From Salipaludibacillus sp047795645 (GTDB lineage: Bacteria > Bacillota > Bacilli > Bacillales > Salisediminibacteriaceae): 64,000 nt of DNA. Location: positions 992,001 to 1,056,000 of the forward strand of contig NZ_CP181045.1 of the NCBI RefSeq assembly GCF_047795645.1, read 5' to 3'. Position numbers and translations under genes: made by a program. Below the pieces are notes generated by a model. It searched no databases. It saw only the letters and a program-made list of their open reading frames with translations, and was not told where the DNA came from. This document shows positions 8,946 through 22,226 of this stretch, one piece after another; the first letter of the stretch is position 1, and the number at the start of each line of letters is the position of its first letter.

Positions 8946-10625
8946 ATGAAGAAAGTTGAAAAATATACTAGAAATTACTTTATGCCTCCAGTAAAGAGTA
9001 TGAAGTGGAGTGAAAAAGAATATATAACAGAAGCGCCTGCGTGGTGTAGTGTTGATCTACGGGATGGCAACCAAGCGTTAGTTGTTCCTATGAACCTAGA
9101 AGAGAAGTTAGAGTATTTTCAATTGCTTTGCGATATAGGATTCAAGGAAATTGAAGTTGGTTTTCCGGCAGCATCAGATACAGAATATACTTTTTTAAGA
9201 ACGTTAATTGAAAATGATTTAATTCCAGAAGATGTAACCATTCAAGTTCTTACACAAGCTAGAGAACATATTATTCGTAAAACCTTTGCATCTCTTCAAG
9301 GCGTCTCCAAAGCGATTGTACATCTATACAACTCGACATCCGTCGCTCAGCGAACGCAAGTCTTTCGAAAATCAAAACGAGAGATTATTGACATTGCGAT
9401 TACAGGAGCAAAACAATTAAATAAATATGCGCAGGAAACTGAGGGGGATTTTACGTTTCAATATTCTCCAGAAAGTTTCACTGGTACTGAGATTGATTTT
9501 GCGCTTGAAATCTGTAACCACGTGCTTGATGAATGGCAACCAACGGCTAGTCAGAAAGTGATTATCAACCTTCCAGCTACCGTTTCGATGTCAATGCCTC
9601 ACGTATACGCAAGTCAAATTGAATATATGAGTGATAATCTGAAGTACCGTAATAATGTTATTGTGTCAGTCCACCCACATAACGATAGAGGAACTGGTGT
9701 TGCGGATGCGGAGCTAGGCATGCTTGCAGGCGCAGACCGAGTAGAAGGGACTCTATTTGGAAATGGAGAAAGAACAGGGAACGTTGACATTGTAACTCTA
9801 GGGCTTAATATGTTTTCGCATGGCGTTGACCCACAGCTAAACCTTGAAAATATCCCCGAAATTATTGAGGTCTATCAACGAATGACAAAAATGAAAGTGA
9901 GTGAAAGACACCCTTACGGAGGGGAACTCGTGTTTACTGCATTTTCAGGTTCGCACCAAGATGCGATTTCAAAAGGGATTAAGTGGCGTGAGGGGAATGA
10001 AGAGAAATATTGGACAGTTCCTTATTTGTTAATTGACCCTAAAGATATTGGCAGGGAGTACGAAGGGGATATTATCAGAATTAACAGCCAGTCTGGTAAA
10101 GGCGGAATTGCTTATGTTTTAGGGCAAAAATATGGATTAGATTTACCACCAGAAATGCGGGAGAGTTTCGGATATAGTGTAAAAAATGTATCCGACCGTT
10201 TGCATAAAGAACTTATACCAAAAGACATTTATGATATCTTCGTAAAAGAATACGTGAATGTTGAAACGCCGTTTGAATTTATTAATTATCAATTTAAGTC
10301 TCATGATGATTATCTAACGACAGTGAAGATTCGCGTTAATGAGACCGAAGAAGAATTCGAAGCGACCGGAAATGGTCGGCTAGATGCAATAAGTAATATC
10401 ATTCATGACAAACTAGATGTAGATTATTCAAACTTAATTTATAAGGAACATGCATTAGAAATTGGCTCAGGTTCACAAGCGGTAACATATGTAGGAATTA
10501 CCTCAAAGGATGGCGCAGTGTTCTGGGGATGTGGAATAGACGTCGATATTATGACTTCTTCTATTAAGGCTTTGTTTAGTGCAGTGAACAATTTAGTAAG
10601 TGTGGAAGCTTCTCCTGTTAAATGA
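8946..10625 (+). CDS. leuA: 2-isopropylmalate synthase, long form
   Basis: A 559-residue enzyme that condenses acetyl-CoA with 2-oxoisovalerate, the first committed step of leucine synthesis. The DRE-TIM barrel has the metal/substrate motif DLRDGNQAL (~38) and the HPHNDRGTGVADAELGMLAGA signature (~245) followed by VEGTLFGNGERTGN. The C-terminal ~130 residues form the regulatory domain that in this family binds leucine (GNGRLDAI, then GSGSQAVTYVGI). Length and N terminus (RNYFMPPVKSMKWSEKEYI) match the longer leuA2 type rather than the ~510-residue form common in Bacillus ilv-leu operons. ATG start with AAAGGGTGA upstream. It is alone behind its leucine T-box and is followed by a strong terminator. 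Confidence 0.95.
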   Translation: MKKVEKYTRNYFMPPVKSMKWSEKEYITEAPAWCSVDLRDGNQALVVPMNLEEKLEYFQLLCDIGFKEIEVGFPAASDTEYTFLRTLIENDLIPEDVTIQVLTQAREHIIRKTFASLQGVSKAIVHLYNSTSVAQRTQVFRKSKREIIDIAITGAKQLNKYAQETEGDFTFQYSPESFTGTEIDFALEICNHVLDEWQPTASQKVIINLPATVSMSMPHVYASQIEYMSDNLKYRNNVIVSVHPHNDRGTGVADAELGMLAGADRVEGTLFGNGERTGNVDIVTLGLNMFSHGVDPQLNLENIPEIIEVYQRMTKMKVSERHPYGGELVFTAFSGSHQDAISKGIKWREGNEEKYWTVPYLLIDPKDIGREYEGDIIRINSQSGKGGIAYVLGQKYGLDLPPEMRESFGYSVKNVSDRLHKELIPKDIYDIFVKEYVNVETPFEFINYQFKSHDDYLTTVKIRVNETEEEFEATGNGRLDAISNIIHDKLDVDYSNLIYKEHALEIGSGSQAVTYVGITSKDGAVFWGCGIDVDIMTSSIKALFSAVNNLVSVEASPVK

Positions 10626-10684
10626 AGAATTGAAAATATCAAATAAGTAAGGAATTGATATTTGTAAAATTATGATGCATCATT

Positions 10685-10737
10685 CATCCAGATAGTAAAT
10701 GTGGGATATCGATTTACTATCTGGATGCTTTTATTTT
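10685..10737 (+). terminator. Rho-independent terminator of leuA
   Basis: A 15-bp perfect stem (CATCCAGATAGTAAA at 10685-10699 with its complement at 10713-10727), a 13-nt loop, then CTTTTATTTTATT. Confidence 0.9.
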
Positions 10738-10976
10738 ATTTGGTTGGTCTTTGGGACTCTTTCATTTATGATTGAGAATTTTTGTTCTGTTATTGTTTAA
10801 ACTGGTATCTAAGGAGATAGATTAAATTCATCAGCTAATACCACTCACAATATCTATTAACTAACCACAGACACCACTAGCTTCTAATAATTAGATTCTA
10901 TATAGAAGAAAGTAGTACTTTATTTATTATATTATATAGAAGAAACATTAGGGATATTTAAAGATAGAAAAAATAG

Positions 10977-11005
10977 TTGCTTATTATATAGCTGCATGCT
11001 ATGAT
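10977..11005 (+). promoter_or_regulatory. rRNA operon promoter P1 (upstream)
   Basis: TTGCTT at 10977-10982 and TATGAT at 11000-11005 with a 17-nt spacer. It is the first of three tandem promoter-like elements before the 16S gene. No gene is seen in 10738-10976, which is AT-rich. Confidence 0.5.
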
Positions 11006-11069
11006 AGCGGTTCGCCAATAAAGATATTTTTTAAGCTGTTTTATAGACTATCTACTTATTTAAATTATC

Positions 11070-11098
11070 TTGTACAAGATTAATTATTGTGATATAGT
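11070..11098 (+). promoter_or_regulatory. rRNA operon promoter P2
   Basis: TTGTAC at 11070-11075 and TATAGT at 11093-11098, spacer 17 nt, in the AT-rich rRNA leader. Confidence 0.6.
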
Positions 11099-11153
11099 TA
11101 TATTGTTGTCTTAATTAAGTGGAGGCGTGTTAATGAAATGGGATAAATAGTTG

Positions 11154-11183
11154 TTGACATAACCTTTAATATATTGTTATAAT
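11154..11183 (+). promoter_or_regulatory. rRNA operon promoter P3 (proximal)
   Basis: Consensus TTGACA at 11154-11159 and consensus TATAAT at 11178-11183, spacer 18 nt. It is the strongest of the three and lies just before the boxA-like sequence, as in Bacillus rrn operons. Confidence 0.8.
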
Positions 11184-11215
11184 ATTATAGTTACGTTAAA
11201 ACAACTAGTAACATT

Positions 11216-11252
11216 CTGACCTTTGAAAACTAAACAAAAAGCCAAGCGAAGT
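11216..11252 (+). promoter_or_regulatory. boxA-like antitermination sequence and 5' arm of the 16S processing stem
   Basis: TGACCTTTGAAAACT is the boxA-like motif of Bacillus rRNA leaders. It recurs before the 23S gene (about 13147). The bases 11226-11252 are complementary, apart from small bulges, to 13042-13070 downstream of 16S. The two can form the long stem around the 16S precursor that RNase III cuts. Confidence 0.75.
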
Positions 11253-11440
11253 GGGATATTTTTAGTTTTAACTATATTATTATGGATGAAACTATAAGTT
11301 CAACTAAGGCTTTCGCCATTTTGGGCGAAAAGCCAAGTTTTCTTTAAAATATCCCGTCAAAGTAACACCAAGCAAGAAACGCCAGACGAAAGTTTGGTTT
11401 TGATGTCATGGACATCAAACTTGATGAAAAGTCATCATAC

Positions 11441-13011
<1,571 letters not shown>

Positions 13012-13291
13012 AGGAGCTCTAAGCTCAACTTATTGAATCGAACTTCGCTTTGGCCTTTTTGTTTAGTTTTGAGAGGTTATACTCTCAAGACTTCTTTTCT
13101 TCTAATGGAAGAAAGAAGAGAATGACTAGCACATGATTGCCGTGCTTTGACCTTTGAAAACTGGATAACGATAAATGAATGAATCACCGGTTTGACATAG
13201 AAATGAATCTTCGGATTCATGGAAGAGTGAACCGAGTGTCTTAGAATGTAAAGCCAAGAAAGACCGAGCAACACATCCATTGATTTAAAAT
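13012..13291 (+). other. 16S-23S internal spacer without tRNA genes
   Basis: A 280-nt spacer holding the 3' arm of the 16S processing stem (13042-13070), a second boxA-like TTTGAAAACT (about 13152), and the 5' arm of the 23S processing stem (13160-13185, complementary to 16269-16296). No tRNA cloverleaf is visible, so this is a tRNA-free rRNA operon. Confidence 0.8.
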
Positions 13292-16248
<2,957 letters not shown>

Positions 16249-16330
16249 ATGTTTTTATTTCGAAGACGATTCATTCATATACCATCGTTATCCAGTTTTG
16301 AGAGGTCAATATGACCGATCAATTTCATAT

Positions 16331-16448
<118 letters not shown>

Positions 16449-16457
16449 AAAGAAGAT

Positions 16458-16489
16458 AGACATTCTCATATTTGAGGATGTCTTTTTTT
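16458..16489 (+). terminator. Terminator of the rRNA operon
   Basis: A 10-bp stem AGACATTCTC / GAGGATGTCT (one G-U pair), then TTTTTTTG, 10 nt after 5S. Confidence 0.9.
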
Positions 16490-16786
16490 GTGTTTTAAAT
16501 GATGGCGATGGAAGAGGTGGCAGGACACGTGAAATGGAGAGGGGGCGTGAGGAGGAAACAAGTGAGTGATAAGTAAAGTGACCTTCTTTTACAAATTCGC
16601 TCGCTAGAGGACACAAAACGTTTTATTTTGTGACCATTGCAAAATGATTCGCTAAAGGTAAAAGATGAAACAGCTTGTTCCTTTATATTCCAGATAGGGA
16701 CGCTTTCTAGGGGACAAAAAGAAAAAATTGAGGAAACAAACGGACTTGCTAAAAATGTAATACAAATATCTATAAATATATAAATA
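16490..16786. other. Gene-free stretch after the rRNA operon
   Basis: About 300 nt between the rRNA terminator and the terminator of the convergent peroxidase operon. The first part is unusually purine-rich (GGAAGAGGTGGCAGGACACG, then GGAGAGGGGGCGTGAGGAGG) and unlike the surrounding base composition. No start with a ribosome site, tRNA or clear repeat is seen. Confidence 0.4.
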
Positions 16787-16816
16787 AAAGCCTCTTAGCT
16801 TTTGCTTTGAGGCTTT
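16787..16816 (-). terminator. Terminator of the ohr-ohrR-gpx operon
   Basis: Reading on the minus strand: AAAGCCTC, a 14-nt loop, then GAGGCTTT running into TTATTTATATATTTAT. It lies 13 nt beyond the stop codon of the peroxidase gene. Confidence 0.8.
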
Positions 16817-16829
16817 CATTCTAAGTAAA

Positions 16830-17303
16830 TTAAGTTAACTCTTTAATAATGTCATTTTCAAAAGATTCTGGTTTGTCTTTTGGGCCAAACCTTTGGACAA
16901 TATTACCTTCTTTATTGATAAGAAACTTCGTGAAATTCCACTTTATTTTCTTACCAAACATACCTTTACTATTTTTTGTTAAATATTTAAATAAAGGATC
17001 CGCATCTTTTCCATTAACTTTAATCAAATCATGCATTGGGAAGGTTACGCCGTAACTCATACGACACGATTGTTCTGCCTCAACTGCGTTATCTACTTCT
17101 TGTCCAAATTGATCCGACGGAAACCCGAGGACGACAAAGTCTTTGTCTTTGTAAGTATTATACAAACTTTCTAAGCTATCAAACTGACCTTTGAGACCAC
17201 ACTTTGTTGCCGTATTTACAATTAACATCGTTTTTCCTTTATATTTGTCTAGAGAATAGGTATCGCCATTAGATTTTCTAACACTTATGTCATAAATACT
17301 CAT
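16830..17303 (-). CDS. bsaA: Glutathione/thioredoxin peroxidase (GPx family)
   Basis: A 157-residue cytoplasmic peroxidase reducing hydroperoxides with thiols. Bacilli lack glutathione, so thioredoxin or bacillithiol is the likely reductant (family knowledge). The thioredoxin fold shows NTATKCGLKGQF with the peroxidatic Cys at residue 35, FPSDQFGQE (the usual FPCNQFGxQE has Cys where Ser is here), and WNFTKFL holding the catalytic Trp and Asn. A GTG four codons upstream directly abuts the ribosome site GAAGGG, so the ATG at 17303 is preferred and gives the usual family length. It is the last gene of ohr-ohrR-gpx, 38 nt after ohrR, which points to organic peroxide defence. The symbol is by analogy with Bacillus. 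Confidence 0.9.
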   Translation of the reverse strand: MSIYDISVRKSNGDTYSLDKYKGKTMLIVNTATKCGLKGQFDSLESLYNTYKDKDFVVLGFPSDQFGQEVDNAVEAEQSCRMSYGVTFPMHDLIKVNGKDADPLFKYLTKNSKGMFGKKIKWNFTKFLINKEGNIVQRFGPKDKPESFENDIIKELT

Positions 17304-17341
17304 TTGATCTGCCACCCTTCTCTTAAGTAATCTTGGTTCTA

Positions 17342-17779
17342 CTACAGGTCCATTTCTCCGAAAAATGCATTCAATTTTTTCAAATTATTCATTATTATTA
17401 TTGGATTAACATCGGCAAAGTTAAAACTCGTCAGTTTATCAACAATCCCTCGCTCAATCGGTGTATGGTTGATTTTAGCTAATTCTGTTAAAGAAATAAC
17501 AAATGCTCGCTTGTCGGTTGTCGACTGTTGTTTAGTTAGATAATTGTTTTCAATCATCCGATTAATAATCGGATTGAGTGTTCCAGTCCCAAGGCCGAGG
17601 CGTTCACCGATATCTTTCATAAACAAATGGTCTTCTTCCCATAATACGACAAGTACAAGATATTGTGAGAATGTCAGGTTGAAAGGTTCGAGTATTCTAG
17701 CATACATTTTTGCGAAATTACTTGAAGCTTTGTAAACTTCGAAGCATAATTGCTGATCTAACTTAAACGAGTCATTCAT
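17342..17779 (-). CDS. ohrR: Organic hydroperoxide-sensing repressor OhrR (MarR family)
   Basis: A 145-residue winged-helix regulator. The N-terminal LDQQLCFEVYKAS is the OhrR signature, and its Cys12 is the reactive residue whose oxidation releases DNA. It is the only Cys in the protein, so this is the one-Cys type known from Bacillus subtilis, which forms a mixed disulfide with a small thiol. LTFSQYLVLVVLWEEDHLFM and the winged helix LGLGTGTLNPIINRMIENNYL follow the family pattern. The gene lies 23 nt after ohr on the same strand, so it is likely autoregulated through the operator upstream of ohr. ATG start after AGGTGTGAT. Confidence 0.93.
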   Translation of the reverse strand: MNDSFKLDQQLCFEVYKASSNFAKMYARILEPFNLTFSQYLVLVVLWEEDHLFMKDIGERLGLGTGTLNPIINRMIENNYLTKQQSTTDKRAFVISLTELAKINHTPIERGIVDKLTSFNFADVNPIIIMNNLKKLNAFFGEMDL

Positions 17780-17802
17780 TTACATCACACCTATGTTTTA
17801 GA

Positions 17803-18222
17803 TTATATAACGACTATTTCCACATCGATGGAATCTTTCACTGCTTTGGAATAAGGACAGTAATGATGGGCTTTTTCTACATATATATTTTTTTGTTCTT
17901 CATTGATGCCAATGATATGGACTTCTAGCTTAGCTGCTAGTTTTACGCCACCGTGGTCTTTATCGCCAATGAGAGTAATAGTTGCTTTGACTTCACTCTT
18001 ATCCACCTTAACATTATCACGTTCTAACACCAATTCCAATGCACTGTTGAAGCATGCGCTATAACCAGCAGCAAATAATTGCTCAGGATTTGTAGCTGTT
18101 GTTTCATCTCCCCCAAGTGATTTTGGTTTTGAAACTTTCATGTTAAAGGTCTTATCTTCTGAATATACTGAACCTTGTCTTCCACCGTTATTAATAATTG
18201 TTGTTTCGTATAATGCTTTCAT
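17803..18222 (-). CDS. ohr: Organic hydroperoxide resistance protein Ohr (OsmC/Ohr family)
   Basis: A 139-residue peroxidase that reduces organic and fatty-acid hydroperoxides to alcohols, classically with dihydrolipoyl cofactors. The catalytic residues are visible: Arg15, Glu47 (NPEQLFAAGYSACF), peroxidatic Cys57, and resolving Cys122 in HHYCPYSKA. An ATG five codons upstream is in frame, but GGAGGG lies between the two and correctly places the start at 18222. It is first of the ohr-ohrR-gpx operon. An inverted repeat just upstream is the probable OhrR operator. The family's two-Cys arrangement distinguishes it from OsmC proper. Confidence 0.95.
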   Translation of the reverse strand: MKALYETTIINNGGRQGSVYSEDKTFNMKVSKPKSLGGDETTATNPEQLFAAGYSACFNSALELVLERDNVKVDKSEVKATITLIGDKDHGGVKLAAKLEVHIIGINEEQKNIYVEKAHHYCPYSKAVKDSIDVEIVVI

Positions 18223-18245
18223 GTTAAATCCCTCCAATAAATTAT

Positions 18246-18283
18246 ATCTTGCACGATGTATATTACATTATATCGTGTAAGAT
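18246..18283 (-). promoter_or_regulatory. Probable OhrR operator/promoter upstream of ohr
   Basis: An inverted repeat ATCTTGCACGAT / ATCGTGTAAGAT (11 of 12 positions symmetric) with a 14-nt AT-rich centre, starting 24 nt before the ohr start. On the minus strand TTTACA-N17-TAATAT overlaps it, so a bound repressor would block the promoter. That the site is for OhrR is inferred from position. Confidence 0.6.
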
Positions 18284-18674
18284 GTAAATGAATATGCTTA
18301 TGGGTTGTGAAAGGTGTTAATTATTATTGTATTGCTTTATCATTAAGGGCATTATTCTGGTCTTGATAAAGAGTTGCTATGAAAAGCGTGAAAGGAATAA
18401 TATCTACGGTGATAATTTGTTTCGCTATAGTTTTGAGCAATACATGAAAGTGAATGTGGAGCTAAATAAATAGACGTGGTATTATTAACAAGTTGATTTA
18501 AGATAAAGAGACTGGTTTTTGGCAGTTTATTTAATCTATTTTAATCATTTAAAGTCAATTAAATAAAGAAGACTGACAAAGAAACCAACCAACTGTTTTT
18601 AGTCGAAACGAAAAGGAAGCAAAAGAACCGTCCCTCTGCTTCCGGGGAATATGATGAAAATGAGGGTCATTTTT
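18284..18674 (+). other. Intergenic stretch before the MFS gene
   Basis: About 390 nt between divergent units. Apart from the GGAAGC-ended inverted repeat at 18615-18643 nothing recognisable is seen. Short AT-rich repeats such as TTTAATCTATTTTAATCATT and GTCAATTAAATAAAG are present without clear structure. Confidence 0.4.
18615..18643. repeat. Dispersed GGAAGC-ended inverted repeat, copy 1
   Basis: GGAAGCA / TGCTTCC ends enclose AAAGAACCGTCCCTC. It shares about 24 bases (AAAAGGAAGC followed by AAAAGAACCGTCCC) with the element at 27607-27647 in reverse orientation, and its 5' half with the one at 25250-25296. It lies between ohr and the MFS gene, so close to the latter that its end may fall in the mRNA leader. 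Confidence 0.7.
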
Positions 18675-19874
18675 ATGGAATTTAGTCGAGTGCATATTAT
18701 CAAATTAGTAATATTATCATTAGCAATGGTTGGAACGATGACGACTTGGTTTTCAATGACTGCTGTATTACCAGAGTTGATTGAATTGTGGGAACTGACT
18801 AGTACTGAAGCAAGTTTGATAACAATTATGGTTCAATTGGGATTTGTGATAGGTTCTTTGATTTTAGCTTTTTTAAATTTACCTGATCGGATTAAACCTC
18901 CGATGTTATTTTTTGTGTCGGCATCTTTGGCAGGTCTGTTGACTATTTTCACTGTTTGGTTTGCTGATGATTTAACGAGTGCATTAATGATGCGATTTCT
19001 GACGGGTGTTGCTTTATCAGGAGTTTATGGACCAGGTCTTAAATTGATCACAACGTGGTTTAGAATACGAAGAGGGATGGCGTTAGGTTTTGTAGTTGGG
19101 GCACTGACATTGGGATCAGCAACACCACATCTAGTTACCGGGTTAGGGGCACCTTCTTGGGAAGTAGTTTTGATTTCGACCGGTCTGTGTTCTGTACTAG
19201 CTGGAATATTAGTGATAGTCGCAGTTGATGTTGGCCCATATCTATTGCCTTCGTCAAGTAAGTTTAACCCAAGAGCTATTCCACGTATTTTAAGTCACAA
19301 GCCTGTTCGTCTTGCTAATTACGGGTATTTCGGACATATGTGGGAATTATACGCAATGTGGGCGTGGTTCGGACTATTTCTAGCCCATAGCCTAGAATCT
19401 AGAGGAATGGATTCTTCGGGAACTGCATCAATACTTACATTTATTATCATTGCCTCAGGATTTTTTGGAGCATGGTTTGGTGGTATTTATGCAGATCGGA
19501 TAGGACGTGAACGTTTAACGTTATGGTCGCTTGCAGTATCAGGTTCCATCTCATTAGTTATTGGTTTCTTCTTTGGTAGCCCAGTTTGGCTGATCGTATC
19601 TTTAGGGGTAATTTGGGGAATCAGTATTATTGCTGACTCTGCACAATTTTCAGCGCTAATCACAGAGCATACTCATCCTCGATATGTTGGAACAGCTTTA
19701 ACTTTACAACTAGCGATTGGATTTCTTCTGACTGTGATTGTGATTTTACTCGTTCCGATGATTGAAGCAATTGTAGGTTGGCAGTATGCCTTTCTAATTC
19801 TTGTTCCAGGACCAGTTCTTGGATTTATAGCGATGTTTCGCTTGCTTCTTCTACAAAGTAAGAGTAATCAATGA
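18675..19874 (+). CDS. MFS transporter (unknown substrate)
   Basis: A 399-residue membrane protein with about 12 hydrophobic segments and an MFS layout. The loop IRRGMALGFVVGALTLGSATPH, the loop 8-9 motif YADRIGRERLTLW and the WGISIIADSAQFSALITEHT segment resemble nitrate/cyanate-type or oxalate-type MFS proteins. An in-frame ATG exists at 18651, but GAGGGT stands 9 nt before the ATG at 18675, which is preferred. No operon partner: the next gene on this strand starts 131 nt later. Substrate unknown; export or uptake cannot be decided. Confidence 0.8.
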   Translation: MEFSRVHIIKLVILSLAMVGTMTTWFSMTAVLPELIELWELTSTEASLITIMVQLGFVIGSLILAFLNLPDRIKPPMLFFVSASLAGLLTIFTVWFADDLTSALMMRFLTGVALSGVYGPGLKLITTWFRIRRGMALGFVVGALTLGSATPHLVTGLGAPSWEVVLISTGLCSVLAGILVIVAVDVGPYLLPSSSKFNPRAIPRILSHKPVRLANYGYFGHMWELYAMWAWFGLFLAHSLESRGMDSSGTASILTFIIIASGFFGAWFGGIYADRIGRERLTLWSLAVSGSISLVIGFFFGSPVWLIVSLGVIWGISIIADSAQFSALITEHTHPRYVGTALTLQLAIGFLLTVIVILLVPMIEAIVGWQYAFLILVPGPVLGFIAMFRLLLLQSKSNQ

Positions 19875-20005
19875 AATTATTTTGGGGTAATGATTTTTTT
19901 GATTTATTTTATCATAAGAAATTAGCAATTAAATTATTGAATGAAATTGCAAAGAGAGGGAATAGTGATAAACAGTGACTCGTCATAATAAGGAGGTGAG
20001 GATCC

Positions 20006-20827
20006 ATGTTTAAAAATGATATCAAAAAAGGATTACATACGATAGATGGGTTGGAGGTTTATTGTGAATATGACTTAAACGGTAAACCACCTATTTTATT
20101 GTTACATGGATTTTTATCTTCAACATATACGTTTAATCTTATTATACCAATTCTTCAACAGAACTTCTCTGTTATCGCTATTGATTTGCCTGGGTTTGGT
20201 CGGAGTGAAAAGTCTCAATCATTTATTTATTCCTATCGAAACTATGCATGTTTTATCGAAAAGTGTGCTGATTATTTCAACTTGGACGAGTTGTATGTTG
20301 CAGGGCATTCTATGGGAGGGCAGATTGCCTTACATATGGTTGAGATTATGCCTGAACGAATAAATGGAATAGTATTATTAGGCAGTTCAGGGTATTTGAA
20401 AAAATCTAAGAAAGTTTGGATTTACAGTTCGTACCTTCCGTTTTTTGATAGATTTATTTCTCTGTATATTCAAAGGGTAGGTGTTGTAAACGGAATGAAA
20501 AATGTTTTATACAATTCATCGTTAGTGACTGATAAACATATAGAGGAGTTTGGAAAACCACTGGCAGAAAAGAATTTTTATAAAGTATTAGCCAGACTGT
20601 TACGCTATCGGGAAGGTGATCTAACTTCGGAACAGTTGAATAAAATTTCCCTACCTGTTTTATTATTATGGGGGAAAGAGGATCGAGTTGTTCCGGTACA
20701 TATCGGTAATAGACTAGCGAAAGATCTCCAACAAGCAAAGCTTGTTATATTTGATCAAACCGGACATTTGTTAACAGAAGAACGTCCAAATGAAGTTTGT
20801 GATGCGATCATAGATCATTGTCACTGA
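20006..20827 (+). CDS. Alpha/beta-fold hydrolase
   Basis: A 273-residue cytoplasmic hydrolase. The oxyanion strand HGFLSSTYTF, the loop DLPGFGRSEKS, the nucleophile elbow GHSMGGQ (Ser ~108), the acid in LLWGKEDRVVP (Asp ~226) and the base in DQTGHLLTEERP (His ~255) give a complete catalytic triad. The family covers esterases, epoxide hydrolases, dehalogenases and C-C hydrolases; the cap region (residues 130-200) gives no specific clue. Strong ribosome site AAGGAGGTGAGG 7 nt before ATG. It stands alone between the MFS and glycosyltransferase genes. Confidence 0.88.
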   Translation: MFKNDIKKGLHTIDGLEVYCEYDLNGKPPILLLHGFLSSTYTFNLIIPILQQNFSVIAIDLPGFGRSEKSQSFIYSYRNYACFIEKCADYFNLDELYVAGHSMGGQIALHMVEIMPERINGIVLLGSSGYLKKSKKVWIYSSYLPFFDRFISLYIQRVGVVNGMKNVLYNSSLVTDKHIEEFGKPLAEKNFYKVLARLLRYREGDLTSEQLNKISLPVLLLWGKEDRVVPVHIGNRLAKDLQQAKLVIFDQTGHLLTEERPNEVCDAIIDHCH

Positions 20828-20986
20828 TCATAAGAAAAAGCAGTCGTAATTTGATTCTAGAGCTTTGTTAAGATAAGGTTAGGATTTTATTTATTATAAA
20901 TATAAAACCTTTAATTTTCCTCAACATTCTATCCATATTCTTTTGTTAAAGTTTGGATAGAAACAATATGAGGGGGTTTTAAAAAA

Positions 20987-22129
20987 ATGAGGGTTGCAAT
21001 TTTTTCGGATACCTATGTACCTGAAATTAACGGTGTGGCTAAAACATTAAAAAGATTAACAGATTATTTCGATCAACACAATATCGAGTATAAATTGTTT
21101 GTTCCCGAAAATCGATCGAGTGTCCCGGATATCTCAGATGTTGAACGATTAGCAAGTATTCCTTTTTTACTTTATCCTCAATGCCGATTGGCGTTTCCAA
21201 ACACAGCACATTTAAAAAAATCTTTGCACGACTTTTCTCCAGATCTAATCCATATCGCTACTCCCTTCAATGTTGGTCTTTACGGACAGTATTACGGCAG
21301 AAAGTACAATATCCCTATGGTTGCTTCCTATCATACTCATTTTGACCGTTATTTAGAATATTACAATTTATCTTTATTAATTAATTGGCTTTGGCGTTAT
21401 ATGGAGTGGTTTCATCGTCCATTTGAAAAAGTTTATGTTCCATCCGAAAGTACAAAAGATAAATTAACAGAACTAAATATACATCCCAACATTGATATTT
21501 GGGGGAGAGGTGTAAACCATCAATTCTTTTCCCCAAGCAAGCGAACCGTAAAGGTAAGAGAGAAATATAAAATTAAGGAGAAATATATTTTGCTTTATGT
21601 TGGAAGAGTTTCTGCGGAGAAAGATGTAGATGTGGCTTTGGATGCATTTCATTCTCTTTCTCCAGAAATTTATGATCAAACACATCTAATGATTGTTGGT
21701 GATGGACCATTATTAGCACATATGAAAAAAAGTAATAATGAGAAAATTACGTTTGCTGGATTTTTAAAAGGTTCGGACCTTGCAGAAGTTTATGCTTCAA
21801 GCGATGTATTTCTGTTTCCTTCTTCTACGGAAACATTCGGTAATGTCGTTCTTGAAGCAGCGTCTTCTGGATTACCAGTGATAGGCGCTGATGCAGGGGG
21901 AATTCAACATTTAGTGAAACAGAATGTAACCGGGTACCTTTGTGCTCCGAAAGACAAGGGATCGTTTGTTGAACAGACAGAAAAATTGTTAGTGAATGAC
22001 GATTTGAGAAAGCAAATGGGGTATCAAGCAAGGCAGTTTGCTTTGACCCAATCGTGGGATGAAATACTGTCGGAGCTTGTTATGGGGTATGAGAGAGTCT
22101 TGACCAAGAAAGTTCAAGCATTAGCTTAG
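20987..22129 (+). CDS. Glycosyltransferase family 4 (GT-B fold)
   Basis: A 380-residue retaining glycosyltransferase. The N-terminal acceptor half starts FSDTYVPEINGVAKTLKRL, and the C-terminal nucleotide-sugar half has YVGRVSAEKDVDVALDAF, GDGPL and the EX7E motif in ETFGNVVLEAASSGLPVIGA. The N terminus and SYHTHFDRYLEYY resemble alpha-mannosyltransferases and diacylglycerol glucosyltransferases of Gram-positives, so a glycolipid or cell-envelope acceptor is plausible (inference). No signal peptide; probably peripheral at the membrane. ATG start after GAGGGGG. Monocistronic, closed by a terminator. Confidence 0.88.
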   Translation: MRVAIFSDTYVPEINGVAKTLKRLTDYFDQHNIEYKLFVPENRSSVPDISDVERLASIPFLLYPQCRLAFPNTAHLKKSLHDFSPDLIHIATPFNVGLYGQYYGRKYNIPMVASYHTHFDRYLEYYNLSLLINWLWRYMEWFHRPFEKVYVPSESTKDKLTELNIHPNIDIWGRGVNHQFFSPSKRTVKVREKYKIKEKYILLYVGRVSAEKDVDVALDAFHSLSPEIYDQTHLMIVGDGPLLAHMKKSNNEKITFAGFLKGSDLAEVYASSDVFLFPSSTETFGNVVLEAASSGLPVIGADAGGIQHLVKQNVTGYLCAPKDKGSFVEQTEKLLVNDDLRKQMGYQARQFALTQSWDEILSELVMGYERVLTKKVQALA

Positions 22130-22172
22130 TTTATTCGATTAAGCTAGTGAGATTGTTGTAAGGGATATAAAA

Positions 22173-22213
22173 GAAGCAGGTCAACCTCTAAAAAAGTTGA
22201 CCCGCCTCTTTTG
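22173..22213 (+). terminator. Terminator between glycosyltransferase and GNAT genes
   Basis: GCAGGTCAAC / GTTGACCCGC with a loop CTCTAAAAAA, then CTCTTTTGTC on the plus strand. It lies between two convergent genes. Confidence 0.75.
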
Positions 22214-22226
22214 TCTAAATATCACG

